From an uncultured Eubacterium sp. (GTDB taxonomy: Bacteria; Bacillota; Clostridia; Lachnospirales; Lachnospiraceae), in the NCBI GenBank assembly GCA_910583555.1, contig CAJTXO010000020.1, positions 1-57,257 on the forward strand: a stretch of 57,257 nt of DNA, written 5' to 3'. This document shows, in pieces, positions 31,461 to 40,077 of the stretch. The notes beneath the pieces were generated by a model. That model was not told the DNA's origin. It made no database searches and worked only from the letters and a program-made list of their open reading frames with translations. The first letter of the stretch is position 1. The number at the start of each line of letters is the position of its first letter. The position numbers were made by a program, and so were the translations under genes.

Positions 31461-32614
31461 GAGTGTTCTTCCTTTCTGTTGGGGCCTCCGACATCAGATG
31501 GCGAGTCCCCGTTGTTTTTCGGTTCCTCCGGTACCGGAGTTGCTGCCGGGGGCACTGTCGGTGCCGGCGGCGCCGGTGTCGGTTCAGGCGGTTTTTCCTC
31601 CTGTACCGGCTTTGGAGTTTTTACTGCCGGTTTTGCTGTAGCTTTGCCAGGCGTTTTGGTTTTTTCCGGTTTTGGTTTTCGCGTTTGTTTTGGTTTTTTC
31701 GTGGAGGCCGGTTTCTTTGTCGTTTCCGGCTTCGGCGCCGGTGTCGGTTTTTTCGTCGGTTTCGGCGTCGCGTATTTTACAGTATCCGGATCTTCCACAT
31801 CGACCGCGTTGTCCGGTTCATCGGCTGCGGCTTCAACGCCATAGTATTCTTCCAGCGTCAGTTTGCTTTCATACAGGTAAGTGGCAACTGTTTTGCCGAC
31901 AAAACGAATGTGCCACGGTTCGTAGCTGTATCCGGTAATGGCGGATTTGCCGTAAGGGTAGCGGATGATGAATCCGTAAAGATGGGCGTTTTGCGCCAGC
32001 CATTTACCTTCTTTTGTATCTCCGAAACTCTGGTCTAAGCGGAAATTAACGCTTCTGGCCGACACGTCGATCGTCAGGCCGGTCTGGTGCTCGCTGCTGC
32101 CGGGTTTGGCAGAAACGGCGTCCGTGGCGGACTGTCCCCGCGAAGCGATGTTCCGGTCGTATATTTCCTTTTGGCGCGCATATGAGCGGTAGCCGGAAAC
32201 GCCATATAATTCAATGCCTTTCTTTTCTCCGGCCTCAAACAGCCGTTCCAGGGCGTCAGCGGCCACTTTGCGCATTTTCCTTTTATCAGACAGATAGGCA
32301 AAATTGAATTTGACGTCCGGAACGACAAGGCTGGATGGAATGTAATTGGAAGGCAGCGGGTATAGTCGGTTGACCAGGACCGTTATGCTGCTCGGAATCA
32401 GGTCGAGCGGAACGGTTGGATTATCAGCGAGTATGGAATTCAGATCCTCGGGCAAAAGCGAGTCCTCCTCATCCTCTTTATTCTCATTATAATAGTATTC
32501 ATACGAATCCTCTGTGTTGTCAGTAGATTCATACTGAGGCCTGGCCGGGTGCAGGAGGGTCACGCCTGCCATGATGAGCAGTAGTATAAGGCCTGTTATG
32601 ATATATCGTTTCAT
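31457..32614 (-). CDS. M15-family D-Ala-D-Ala carboxypeptidase (VanY/DacB type) with Pro-rich tail
   Basis: The 385-residue enzyme trims peptidoglycan stem peptides outside the cell. One N-terminal membrane segment ('YIITGLILLLIMAGVTLL') precedes the catalytic domain (about 110-255). 'SGYRSYARQ', 'SSEHQTGLTIDVS' (zinc His and Asp) and 'EPWHIRFVG' (catalytic Glu and zinc His) are the full M15 set. Residues 275-385 are a low-complexity Lys/Pro/Thr then Pro/Ala region, a likely wall-spanning or glycan-binding tail that is uncommon for the family. The start at 32,614 follows GGGAG; the upstream ATGs have no good site. It overlaps plsC. Confidence 0.9.
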   Translation of the reverse strand: MKRYIITGLILLLIMAGVTLLHPARPQYESTDNTEDSYEYYYNENKEDEEDSLLPEDLNSILADNPTVPLDLIPSSITVLVNRLYPLPSNYIPSSLVVPDVKFNFAYLSDKRKMRKVAADALERLFEAGEKKGIELYGVSGYRSYARQKEIYDRNIASRGQSATDAVSAKPGSSEHQTGLTIDVSARSVNFRLDQSFGDTKEGKWLAQNAHLYGFIIRYPYGKSAITGYSYEPWHIRFVGKTVATYLYESKLTLEEYYGVEAAADEPDNAVDVEDPDTVKYATPKPTKKPTPAPKPETTKKPASTKKPKQTRKPKPEKTKTPGKATAKPAVKTPKPVQEEKPPEPTPAPPAPTVPPAATPVPEEPKNNGDSPSDVGGPNRKEEHS

Positions 32615-32712
32615 AAGTTCTCCCATGTGTGTATACATATGTTACACATTCCGTCTGTGCGATACAAAAAATTCTCCGTAACAAGCATTATACCCTTAGA
32701 GGGAGGAAAAAG

Positions 32713-33204
32713 TCAATCGGGTTTAAATATATTTTTACCAAATTTTTGAAGTGAAAATAAAAGGATCATGCCGAGAACGCCGCATGATATGATCTCACCA
32801 ATCCCCACACTCAGCATAAGAACGGGGATGGCGCCCTCCATCTGATACGCGAACCGGAGGACCCAGGGGACGATGATCGTGTTGGCGGCGATCGGCGGCA
32901 GCGGCGCGAGCCACGGGAATCTCCGGAGTGCCCAGGTGAGAACGGCGCCGATGAGCGTGGCGGCCGTGCCGAAAATAATGTCCAGTATGGCGCAGCCAGT
33001 CAGCCAGTTGCTGAGCAGGCAGCCGATCGTCAGTCCGGGTATGGCCGCCGGAGTAAAGAAGGGGAGGATGGTAAGTGCCTCGGATAGTCTGACCTGAGGG
33101 TTTCCGCTCGCCAGACCGAACGCGTTTGCGATAAAAGTGAGTACGACATAGAGGGCAGCGATCATAGCTGCCTGACTGAGGTAAAATATGTTTTTGTTTT
33201 TCAT
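32713..33204 (-). CDS. queT: QueT-family transporter subunit (ECF-type) for a queuosine precursor
   Basis: The 163-residue membrane protein has five to six segments and the QueT-family stretch 'VRLSEALTILPFFTPAAIPG' with 'GCAILDIIFGTAATLIGAVL'. QueT proteins are substrate-binding subunits of energy-coupling-factor importers for preQ1-type precursors of queuosine. ATG at 33,204 uses AAGGAG, which is part of the preQ1-I riboswitch directly upstream, so ligand binding can block initiation. The assignment is strengthened by that riboswitch. The ECF ATPases and T subunit are not in the window. Confidence 0.88.
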   Translation of the reverse strand: MKNKNIFYLSQAAMIAALYVVLTFIANAFGLASGNPQVRLSEALTILPFFTPAAIPGLTIGCLLSNWLTGCAILDIIFGTAATLIGAVLTWALRRFPWLAPLPPIAANTIIVPWVLRFAYQMEGAIPVLMLSVGIGEIISCGVLGMILLFSLQKFGKNIFKPD

Positions 33205-33210
33205 TTTTTC

Positions 33211-33258
33211 AATCTCCTTAGTTTTGTTTAACGTGTGGATGGTTTCGAACACACGGGT
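33211..33258 (-). promoter_or_regulatory. preQ1-I riboswitch
   Basis: On the minus strand CGTGTG-TTCGAAACCATC-CACACG is followed by TTAAACAAAACTAAGGAG. This fits the class I preQ1 aptamer: a short stem, a C-rich loop with the ligand-contacting C, and an A-rich tail ending in AACTAAGGAG that folds back as a pseudoknot. The tail contains the ribosome site of queT, so control is probably translational. Confidence 0.8.
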
Positions 33259-33260
33259 TT

Positions 33261-33527
33261 TTAGTCCGCTGTCTGATTTGCGGCCTCTCTGGCTGCAAGA
33301 ACGGCTTTTGCCAGCTGGTCAGCGCAGGATGTGTTTTTGAAGCCGCACTGGATATCCGCGCATTTATGCGTGATCTGATCAACAGTTAATCCGTCAACTA
33401 AGATCGAGATCGCCTTCAGATTTCCATTACAGCCGCCATAAAACTTCACATTGGTGATCACGTCATCGTTGATATCCAGGTCGATCTGCTGGGAACAAGT
33501 GCCTTTTGTCCGATAAGAATATTTCAT
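33261..33527 (-). CDS. TSCPD-domain protein (TIGR03905-like)
   Basis: The 88-residue protein has the TSCPD pattern: 'TKGTCSQQIDLDI', 'VKFYGGCNGNLKAI', 'CADIQCGFKNTSCADQLAKA'. The conserved Cys residues (11, 34 and three later) suggest metal binding or a redox role; the domain also occurs at the end of class II ribonucleotide reductases. AAAGGAGG lies 7 bases before the ATG at 33,527. It is the first gene of a two-gene transcript with queT; the riboswitch begins right after its stop. Confidence 0.85.
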   Translation of the reverse strand: MKYSYRTKGTCSQQIDLDINDDVITNVKFYGGCNGNLKAISILVDGLTVDQITHKCADIQCGFKNTSCADQLAKAVLAAREAANQTAD

Positions 33528-33580
33528 CTGTCTGCCTCCTTTCTTCAAATGATCCTGTGCTTGTTCGCCAGGTCGATAGT

Positions 33581-33610
33581 ATTGTATATAAAAACAGTGC
33601 CGGTTGTCAA
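33581..33610 (-). promoter_or_regulatory. Sigma-A promoter of the TSCPD-queT transcript
   Basis: On the minus strand TTGACA (33,610-33,605), an 18-bp spacer and TACAAT (33,586-33,581) lie 54 bp before the TSCPD start codon. Confidence 0.65.
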
Positions 33611-33753
33611 GTATAGGTAAGGTATATCATGTCCGCCTGATGATTTTTGTGGACAATATGATGAAAATGTATTATGATATTGTATATTGTTGTAAGGCAT
33701 AAGCGAAACGAAATATAGCGCACGGAAAAGTATGCGCGGAAATGAGGGAAAGA

Positions 33754-34104
33754 ATGGCTGATTTTAATTTGGAAGATATCGAGGAAATGTCCGTAGATCT
33801 GGAACTGGAGGACGGTACCATGCTGTCGTGTGAGGTGCTGTACATTTTTGAGTGGGACGGGGATGATTACGCGGTCCTGACTCCGGTAGATGAAACAATC
33901 GAGGAAATTTACTTTTTCGGGATTGAGATTGAGGACAAAGGCGGGGAGCCGGACATTACGCTGCTCCAGATCGAGGACGAAGAAGTGCTGGAAGCGCTTG
34001 CCGACGCCTTTGACGAAATGCTCGATGAAGAAGAATTAGAGGAAGAGATGGATGAAGAGGACTCGAAGTGGGATGAATTCATCCATAAAAAACTGGACGA
34101 ATAA
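33754..34104 (+). CDS. DUF1292-family protein
   Basis: The 116-residue, strongly acidic protein has the DUF1292 core: 'LELEDGTMLSCEVLYIFEWD' through 'YAVLTPVDE' and 'IYFFGIEIEDKG'. The C-terminus is nearly all Glu/Asp ('DEEELEEEMDEEDSKW'). The family is widespread in Firmicutes (YrzB-like) and its role is unknown. ATG at 33,754 has GAGGGAAAG upstream, better than the ATG at 33,742. A terminator follows. Confidence 0.85.
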   Translation: MADFNLEDIEEMSVDLELEDGTMLSCEVLYIFEWDGDDYAVLTPVDETIEEIYFFGIEIEDKGGEPDITLLQIEDEEVLEALADAFDEMLDEEELEEEMDEEDSKWDEFIHKKLDE

Positions 34105-34112
34105 AGTGAAGG

Positions 34113-34146
34113 GGCAGGAAATACTGGCGTTTTTCCTGCCTTTTTT
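34113..34146 (+). terminator. Rho-independent terminator between convergent genes
   Basis: GGCAGGAAA pairs with TTTCCTGCC around TACTGGCGTT, followed by TTTTTT. It ends the DUF1292 gene and lies at the end of the convergent sugar transferase gene. Confidence 0.85.
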
Positions 34147-34147
34147 G

Positions 34148-35581
34148 TCAATATGCGTTTCGGTTGATGAATCCCTTTATTACCGTGAGGAACAGGATTT
34201 TGATGTCCAGCATGACGGACCAGTTTTCGATGTAATACAGATCGCAGTCGATGCGCAGCCGGATCGAAGTATCACCGCGGTAGCCATTTACCTGCGCCCA
34301 TCCCGTGATGCCGGGACGGACCTGGTGCTTGATCATGTAACGGGGGATCTCTTCTTTAAACTTCTCTACGAAAAACGGGCGCTCCGGCCGGGGGCCGATG
34401 AGGCTCATCTCGCCTTTCAGCACGTTAAACAGCTGGGGCAGCTCGTCCACACTCGTTTTGCGGATGAATTTGCCGATCGGAGTGACGCGTGGGTCGTCGG
34501 GTGTCGTCCACGCTTTTTTCTCATCGGAAGCTTTCTGAACTGCCATCGAGCGGAATTTATACATCATAAATGGTTTGCCGTGGAGGCCGATGCGCTCCTG
34601 CTGAAAGATGAGCGGGCCTTCCGAGGTTGCCTTAACGATGATCGCCACGATGAGCATTGGGATTGAAAATACGATGATGCCGACGATGGAACCGACGATA
34701 TCAATCGAACGTTTAACAAATTTATTGAAGGAATTGGACAGCGGTACGTTACGCACATGGATGACCGGAAGGCCGTCCAGGTCCTCTGTGTATGGCTTTG
34801 TCGGGATAATGTTGTTGTAGTCGGGGATGAATTTTGTGTGCACGCCGGATTTCTCAGTAATGGAAACGATGTCCTCCAGTCTTTCGTACTGGTCGATGCC
34901 GAGCGTGATGGCGATCTCGTCGTAGGAATTATTGGCAATGATCGATTCCAGATCGTCGATATCCCCGATGACATGCACGTCACGGTAGGATTTTCCGTTC
35001 CGTTTGCGATCGTCCAGAATGCCGTGGACCACGTAGCCCCATTCCGGATGGGCGCAGATGCGGTCGATATAGCCCTCTGCCGAGCGCCCGTAACCGACGA
35101 GCAGGATGTGCTTGAGATTGTGTCCTTTTTTCCGGAACTTGCGCAGGATCGTCGTGATGAGCAGACGGAAAAAAAGTTCAAGAATAAAATTGATCACCAC
35201 GAATATAATGATAAAAAGACGAGCGTAATTTCCGCTTCTTTTTATGAAATACAGGCCGGCGGTACAATAAAGGATACCGATCACGTTCGCTTTAAAGATA
35301 TTGTACATCTGTGATTTCCGGCTCGTCACACGTTTGGGATCGTAAAGATGGAAAATGTAGTATGAGAGCAGGTAGCATGGTATCAAAAGAAAAAGCAGCT
35401 GCATATACTGCTCGAGTTTTTCATACAGTCCGATCGGTTCATCGATGATCCCGCAGCGGATCAGAAAGCTGAACTCTTCATCAAAGCGCAGATGGTAGGC
35501 CAGCACAAAGGAGACAATGAGTATCAGTACATCTATGATAAAGCGAATGACATTTAGTAATTTCTGATTTCCTTTAATCAA
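34148..35581 (-). CDS. Undecaprenyl-phosphate glucose phosphotransferase (polyprenyl glycosylphosphotransferase)
   Basis: The 477-residue membrane enzyme transfers a sugar phosphate to undecaprenyl phosphate, the first step of exopolysaccharide or capsule units. Four N-terminal segments lead to a Rossmann-like CoA-binding domain ('ILLVGYGRSAEGYIDRI') and another segment ('SIVGIIVFSIPMLIVAIIV'). The C-terminal bacterial sugar transferase domain has 'YKFRSM', 'TSVDELPQLFNVLKGEMSLI' and 'GPRPERPFF', all conserved. Length fits the WcaJ/WbaP group. The start is probably TTG at 35,581 with GGAAAGGATG upstream; no in-frame ATG is near. It stands alone, without other capsule genes. Confidence 0.9.
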   Translation of the reverse strand: MIKGNQKLLNVIRFIIDVLILIVSFVLAYHLRFDEEFSFLIRCGIIDEPIGLYEKLEQYMQLLFLLIPCYLLSYYIFHLYDPKRVTSRKSQMYNIFKANVIGILYCTAGLYFIKRSGNYARLFIIIFVVINFILELFFRLLITTILRKFRKKGHNLKHILLVGYGRSAEGYIDRICAHPEWGYVVHGILDDRKRNGKSYRDVHVIGDIDDLESIIANNSYDEIAITLGIDQYERLEDIVSITEKSGVHTKFIPDYNNIIPTKPYTEDLDGLPVIHVRNVPLSNSFNKFVKRSIDIVGSIVGIIVFSIPMLIVAIIVKATSEGPLIFQQERIGLHGKPFMMYKFRSMAVQKASDEKKAWTTPDDPRVTPIGKFIRKTSVDELPQLFNVLKGEMSLIGPRPERPFFVEKFKEEIPRYMIKHQVRPGITGWAQVNGYRGDTSIRLRIDCDLYYIENWSVMLDIKILFLTVIKGFINRNAY

Positions 35582-35767
35582 TTTTTATCATCCTTTCCTA
35601 CGTGTTATTATATACAGTATAAGATATTTTACCAGTTTTCACAATAATAAAATAAAGATTTCACAAACTAAACACAATTGATATGTATAATGCAATTTGA
35701 GAACGGGAAAAATACATCAAATTTCAGATGAATTTGCAATAAAGGAAAATAAGAAAGGAAGATTCTT

Positions 35768-37300
35768 ATGAATGAGGGAAATTGGAATAATGACGAAAAT
35801 TCTTTTTCGGGTTCGCTGGACCCGACGAGTGTAAATGCGCAGCAGGGTACTTATACAGAGCCAGAACAGCAGGCCGGGCAAACGGAAGAGATCCCGCCGC
35901 AGCCGCTGCCATCTTCTGATAATATGTACCGGTTCCAAAATGCGAACGCGGGGCAGCGGGAGCCGGAGCAGGAACAGCCGGTGAAACAGCGGAAGTCTTC
36001 GGGCGGAGCGGTAAAGCTCGTCGTGTCGGCTGTCGTATTCGGCGTCGTGGCAGCCGCGTGTTTCTTTGTCGTATTAAAAGTTTCCGGGTTTCGTTTTTCT
36101 GGAAATGAGGGCGGCGGCAGTATTGACACGGTAGATACATCCGCGAATAACGAGGTGGCGGCAGTATCCGGCGCGGCAGCGGGATTTGGCGATGTATCCG
36201 GGATCGTGGACCGGGCGATGCCTTCAATCGTTGCCATAACGGAGACGAGCACGGTATCTTCCTATTTTGGCCAGTCGTATTCGACGGAAGGTGCGGGATC
36301 AGGCTTTATTGTCAAAGAAGATAATGATGAGCTGCTGATCGTGACGAATAACCACGTAGTAGAAGGCGCGGACAGCATTACCGTTACCTTTATCGATGAT
36401 TCGACAGCGAACGGTATCGTGAAAGGACTGGATTCCGCGGCTGATCTGGCAGTTCTCTCAGTGAAGATCAGCGATCTGAAAGAAGAGACAAAACAGAAGA
36501 TCAAAGTGGCCAGCCTGGGGCATTCCGATGACGTGAAGGTCGGACAGATGGCGATCGCGATCGGAAACGCGCTCGGGTATGGACAGTCCGTGACGGTAGG
36601 CTATATCAGCGCGAAGGACAGACAGGTACAGGTGGGGGACGAGAATTCCTACAGTACGAATACGATGACGCTTTTGCAGACGGACGCGGCGATCAATCCG
36701 GGAAACAGCGGCGGGGCGCTTTTGGATGCAAACGGTAATGTCATCGGCATCAATTCGGTGAAATACGCGGATACGAAAGTAGAGGGAATCGGTTATGCGA
36801 TCCCGATGACGGACGCCGTGCCGATCATCAATGAGCTGATGAACCGTAAGGTGTTGAAAGACGAGGAAAAAGGCTATCTCGGAATCTCCGGGCGGACAGT
36901 CGGCGAGAGCCTGAGCCAGGCATACGGACTCCCGGTAGGCGTATTTGTATCTGCCGTCTCAGACAACGGAGCCGCGAAACAGGCCGGAATCAAGCAGGGT
37001 GACATTATTACGAAGATCAATGATTCGAAGATTACGAGTATCGAACAGGTTCAGGAAAAGGTAAACAACCTGGAAGCCGGCACGGAGATCACAGTCACGA
37101 TTTCCAGGAGCCAGGATGGAGAATATAAGGAACAGGATGTTAAGGTGACGCTCGGAAGTTCGGAGACGATCAATAATCTGGACAACGGAAAGCAGGACAA
37201 CGGAGGAAAGAACGACGGGCAGAATAACGGGCAGCAGACCAATCCGTTTGGGTACGAGGATGAATCACAGGACGACGGCTATCAGATCATGCCGTGGTAA
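35768..37300 (+). CDS. HtrA/DegP-type membrane-anchored serine protease
   Basis: The 510-residue protease provides quality control outside the membrane. Residues 1-75 are a hydrophilic cytoplasmic part rich in Gln, Pro and Glu; a membrane segment follows ('VVFGVVAAACFFVVL', about 90-105). The trypsin-like domain shows the triad: His in 'VTNNHVVEGAD', Asp in 'SAADLAVL', Ser in 'INPGNSGGALL'. One PDZ domain follows ('GYLGISGRTVGE' to 'VTISRSQ'). The tail is Asn/Gln/Gly-rich. AAAGGAAGA precedes the ATG. A terminator follows the gene. Confidence 0.92.
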   Translation: MNEGNWNNDENSFSGSLDPTSVNAQQGTYTEPEQQAGQTEEIPPQPLPSSDNMYRFQNANAGQREPEQEQPVKQRKSSGGAVKLVVSAVVFGVVAAACFFVVLKVSGFRFSGNEGGGSIDTVDTSANNEVAAVSGAAAGFGDVSGIVDRAMPSIVAITETSTVSSYFGQSYSTEGAGSGFIVKEDNDELLIVTNNHVVEGADSITVTFIDDSTANGIVKGLDSAADLAVLSVKISDLKEETKQKIKVASLGHSDDVKVGQMAIAIGNALGYGQSVTVGYISAKDRQVQVGDENSYSTNTMTLLQTDAAINPGNSGGALLDANGNVIGINSVKYADTKVEGIGYAIPMTDAVPIINELMNRKVLKDEEKGYLGISGRTVGESLSQAYGLPVGVFVSAVSDNGAAKQAGIKQGDIITKINDSKITSIEQVQEKVNNLEAGTEITVTISRSQDGEYKEQDVKVTLGSSETINNLDNGKQDNGGKNDGQNNGQQTNPFGYEDESQDDGYQIMPW

Positions 37301-37337
37301 TGGGATATTTTCTATAAAGAAATGATAAATTCGCACT

Positions 37338-37371
37338 GGAACTGTTATCAGAAATGATAACAGTTCCTTTT
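37338..37371 (+). terminator. Rho-independent terminator after the htrA-type gene
   Basis: GGAACTGTTATCA pairs perfectly with TGATAACAGTTCC around GAAA, followed by TTTTG. It separates the protease gene from the ClpX paralogue. Confidence 0.8.
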
Positions 37372-37421
37372 GGGCGCTATGGGGCCGCTGTATCAGGCAG
37401 TCCCGGATTGGAGGATTGATT

Positions 37422-38918
37422 TTGAGCGAAGAGATTAAGAAAACAGATGACGGAGGAGAGCGGGACGGTTATGAAAAGACCTGCTATCTGTGCCAGAGGC
37501 CGGAGAGCAAGGTGGAAAAGATGATGAGCATATCAAATATCGCGATCTGTTCGGATTGTATGCAGAAGGCGTTTGACCAGATCCGTTTGCAGGATATTTC
37601 GAATCCCGCTCCGTCGGCGAATCCCGGGCCAACGGCCCATACGGAGCCAACGGCCCATGCAGGCGGGCCGTCGGAGCAGAGGGGGATGCCGAATATTCCT
37701 GGCATTGAGTTTATCAATCTGGCGAATATGTTTGGCGGGGGGATGCCGGAAGAGATGCAGGCAAGGCACTCCGTAAAACCGAAAAAGAAGAAAAAGAAGG
37801 AAGCCGCGCCGGTACTTGATATCAAACAGCTTCCGGCACCCCATGTGATCAAGGGGAAACTCGATGATTTTGTGATGGGGCAGGATGAGGCGAAGAAAGT
37901 GATCTCTGTCGGCGTCTATAACCATTATAAGAGGGTTCTTTCGATCCAGGAACGGGAAAAGGCAGAAGAGAGCGGTGATCTGAACATCCCCGGTATGGAC
38001 GTGGAGATCGAGAAATCCAATATGCTGATGCTTGGCCCTACCGGAAGCGGAAAAACGTATCTCGTGAAAACGCTGGCGAGGCTCCTTCAGGTGCCGCTGG
38101 CGATCACGGATGCAACGGCGCTGACGGAAGCGGGATATATCGGTGATGATGTGGAGAGCGTGATCTCGAAACTGCTGTCGAACGCGGACAATGATGTTGA
38201 GAGGGCAGAGAGCGGGATCGTGTATATTGACGAGATCGACAAACTGGCGAAAAAGGAAAACGCGAATCACCGCGATGTCAGCGGGGAATCGGTTCAGCAG
38301 GCGCTGTTAAAGCTGCTGGAAGGAGCCGATGTAGAAGTGCCTGTCGGCGCGAGCAATAAAAACGCGATGGTGCCGATGACAACGATCAATACAAGCCATA
38401 TACTCTTTATTTGCGGCGGCGCGTTTCCAGGATTGGAAAAGATCATTAAAAAACGGCTGACAAAGCACGGTGGTATCGGTTTCGGGGCGGATCTAAAAGA
38501 CCGCTACGATGATGAAAAAGATATTTTTGCGAGGGTGGAAACAGAAGATATAAGGAATTACGGACTGATCCCGGAATTTATCGGCCGGCTGCCCATCGTC
38601 TATTCCCTGAGCGAGATGGACGAAAATCTGCTCGTTAAAGTACTTACCGAACCCAAAAACGCGATCGTCAAGCAGTATCAGAAGCTTTTGTCGATGGATG
38701 AGGTGAAACTGGATTTTGACGAGGACGCGCTTTTTGCGATCGCCAGCCAGGCGGTGAAAAAGAAGACAGGCGCGCGTGCGCTCCGCTCGATCATTGAGAA
38801 AATGATGCTCGATATCATGTATGAAATACCAAAAGATGATATGATCGGCAAGGTGACGATCACGAAAGATTATATCGAGGGAACAGGCGCACCGCGAATC
38901 GAGATGCGGGGCAGTTGA
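37422..38918 (+). CDS. ClpX-family AAA+ unfoldase, long paralogue
   Basis: The 498-residue ATPase unfolds proteins for ClpP or remodels complexes. A four-Cys zinc finger ('CYLC' with 'CSDC') sits near residue 20. Residues 60-125 are a Pro/Ala/Gly-rich linker ending in a Lys run ('KPKKKKKKE'), which makes it about 80 residues longer than usual ClpX. The core has 'DDFVMGQDEAKKVISVGVYN', Walker A 'GPTGSGKT', pore loop 'GYIGDD' (GYVG in most ClpX), Walker B 'IVYIDEID' and sensor 'PEFIGRLP'. The start is probably TTG at 37,422 with GGAGG 7 bases upstream. No clpP lies nearby, so it may be a second, specialised ClpX. Confidence 0.85.
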   Translation: MSEEIKKTDDGGERDGYEKTCYLCQRPESKVEKMMSISNIAICSDCMQKAFDQIRLQDISNPAPSANPGPTAHTEPTAHAGGPSEQRGMPNIPGIEFINLANMFGGGMPEEMQARHSVKPKKKKKKEAAPVLDIKQLPAPHVIKGKLDDFVMGQDEAKKVISVGVYNHYKRVLSIQEREKAEESGDLNIPGMDVEIEKSNMLMLGPTGSGKTYLVKTLARLLQVPLAITDATALTEAGYIGDDVESVISKLLSNADNDVERAESGIVYIDEIDKLAKKENANHRDVSGESVQQALLKLLEGADVEVPVGASNKNAMVPMTTINTSHILFICGGAFPGLEKIIKKRLTKHGGIGFGADLKDRYDDEKDIFARVETEDIRNYGLIPEFIGRLPIVYSLSEMDENLLVKVLTEPKNAIVKQYQKLLSMDEVKLDFDEDALFAIASQAVKKKTGARALRSIIEKMMLDIMYEIPKDDMIGKVTITKDYIEGTGAPRIEMRGS

Positions 38919-38925
38919 AAAAATC

Positions 38926-38954
38926 TTGTATCTCGGTCCAAATTGTGGTAAAAT
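38926..38954 (+). promoter_or_regulatory. Sigma-A promoter before the sua5-ywlE-rpiB genes
   Basis: TTGTAT (38,926-38,931), a 17-bp spacer and TAAAAT (38,949-38,954) suggest transcription from about 38,961. That makes the ATG at 38,995, with GGTGAAGG upstream, a better start than the ATG at 38,974. Confidence 0.6.
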
Positions 38955-38994
38955 ATGTTACAGGGATTTTATTATGAAAAACGGTGAAGGCACG

Positions 38995-40053
38995 ATGACG
39001 ACGAAATACATTAAATGGACGCCGGAAGGTGGTTTTGATGCCGGGGAACTTTCGCAGGCAGCACGGACGATCCGCGAGGGCGGACTGGTAGCATTTCCGA
39101 CGGAAACGGTATACGGACTGGGTGGAAACGGACTCCGCCCGGAGGCGTCGAAGAAAATCTACGCGGCGAAAGGCCGGCCATCGGACAACCCGCTCATCCT
39201 TCATATCGCGGAGAAAGAGCAGCTCGGGCGGATCGCGCGCGGGGTGTCGGAGAAAGCGGAAAGGCTGGCCGAGGCGTTTTGGCCGGGCCCGCTGACGATG
39301 ATTTTTGAGAAGGCGGCAGTTGTGCCTTACGAGACGACGGGTGGATTGGACACCGTGGCGGTACGGATGCCGGGGCACAGAGGGGCGATTGAATTTTTAA
39401 AAGAAGCCGGCGTTCCGGTGGCGGCGCCGAGTGCCAATACATCCGGAAGGCCGAGTCCGACAAGGGCGGCGCATGTACGGGAAGACCTGGACGGGGTCAT
39501 TGATATGGTCATCGATGGTGGTGATGTCGGTATCGGGTTCGAATCTACGATTTTGGACATGACAGAAAGTGTTCCTGTCATTTTAAGACCGGGGGCCGTT
39601 ACAAAACAGATGTTAGCGGATGTGATCGGTGAAGTAGTCATGGATCCGGCCCTCATGTCAGTTGGCAGCGGGAAGCCGAAAGCGCCGGGGATGAAATACC
39701 GGCATTACGCGCCGGATGCGGAGATGATCGTGTTCCGGGGCGAGATGGAGGCGGTTGCCGAACGGATACGGAAACAGGTTCGGTCATATGTCCGTGACGG
39801 ACGCTATCAGGCTGATGAGATTGGGATTTTAGCGGCCGAGGAAACGGCGGGAAGCTATGCGGAAGGACAAGTCGTTTCCGCGGGGTCCCGGCGGGACGGA
39901 ACGGTTGGCAAAATGATATATGGCGCACTTCGTAAGTTTGACGAACTTCATGTAAAGATGATCCTGTCGGAGAGTTTTTATGAGCTGGAGCAGCAGGAAG
40001 CCATCATGAATCGGCTCCTGAAGGCAGCAGGACAACGTACGATCGACGTTTGA
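38995..40053 (+). CDS. sua5: L-threonylcarbamoyladenylate synthase
   Basis: The 352-residue enzyme makes threonylcarbamoyl-AMP from threonine, bicarbonate and ATP for the t6A modification of tRNAs that read ANN codons. The YrdC domain has 'GGLVAFPTETVYGLGGNG', 'KGRPSDNPLILHI', 'VAVRMPGH' and 'APSANTSGRPSPT', followed by 'ILRPGAVT'. A C-terminal Sua5 domain ('GMKYRHYAPDAEM') makes it the long two-domain type (YwlC in B. subtilis). It is followed 24 bp later by the YwlE-like gene and then rpiB, the order known from B. subtilis. Confidence 0.93.
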   Translation: MTTKYIKWTPEGGFDAGELSQAARTIREGGLVAFPTETVYGLGGNGLRPEASKKIYAAKGRPSDNPLILHIAEKEQLGRIARGVSEKAERLAEAFWPGPLTMIFEKAAVVPYETTGGLDTVAVRMPGHRGAIEFLKEAGVPVAAPSANTSGRPSPTRAAHVREDLDGVIDMVIDGGDVGIGFESTILDMTESVPVILRPGAVTKQMLADVIGEVVMDPALMSVGSGKPKAPGMKYRHYAPDAEMIVFRGEMEAVAERIRKQVRSYVRDGRYQADEIGILAAEETAGSYAEGQVVSAGSRRDGTVGKMIYGALRKFDELHVKMILSESFYELEQQEAIMNRLLKAAGQRTIDV

Positions 40054-40077
40054 GTGAGTTGCGGAAGGCGGAATTTT

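Noticed and set aside
31463..32038. Long plus-strand ORFs opposite the VanY-type gene, rich in Phe, Arg and Cys
   Set aside because: They mirror the low-complexity Pro/Lys/Thr codons of the real gene, have biased composition and no ribosome site.
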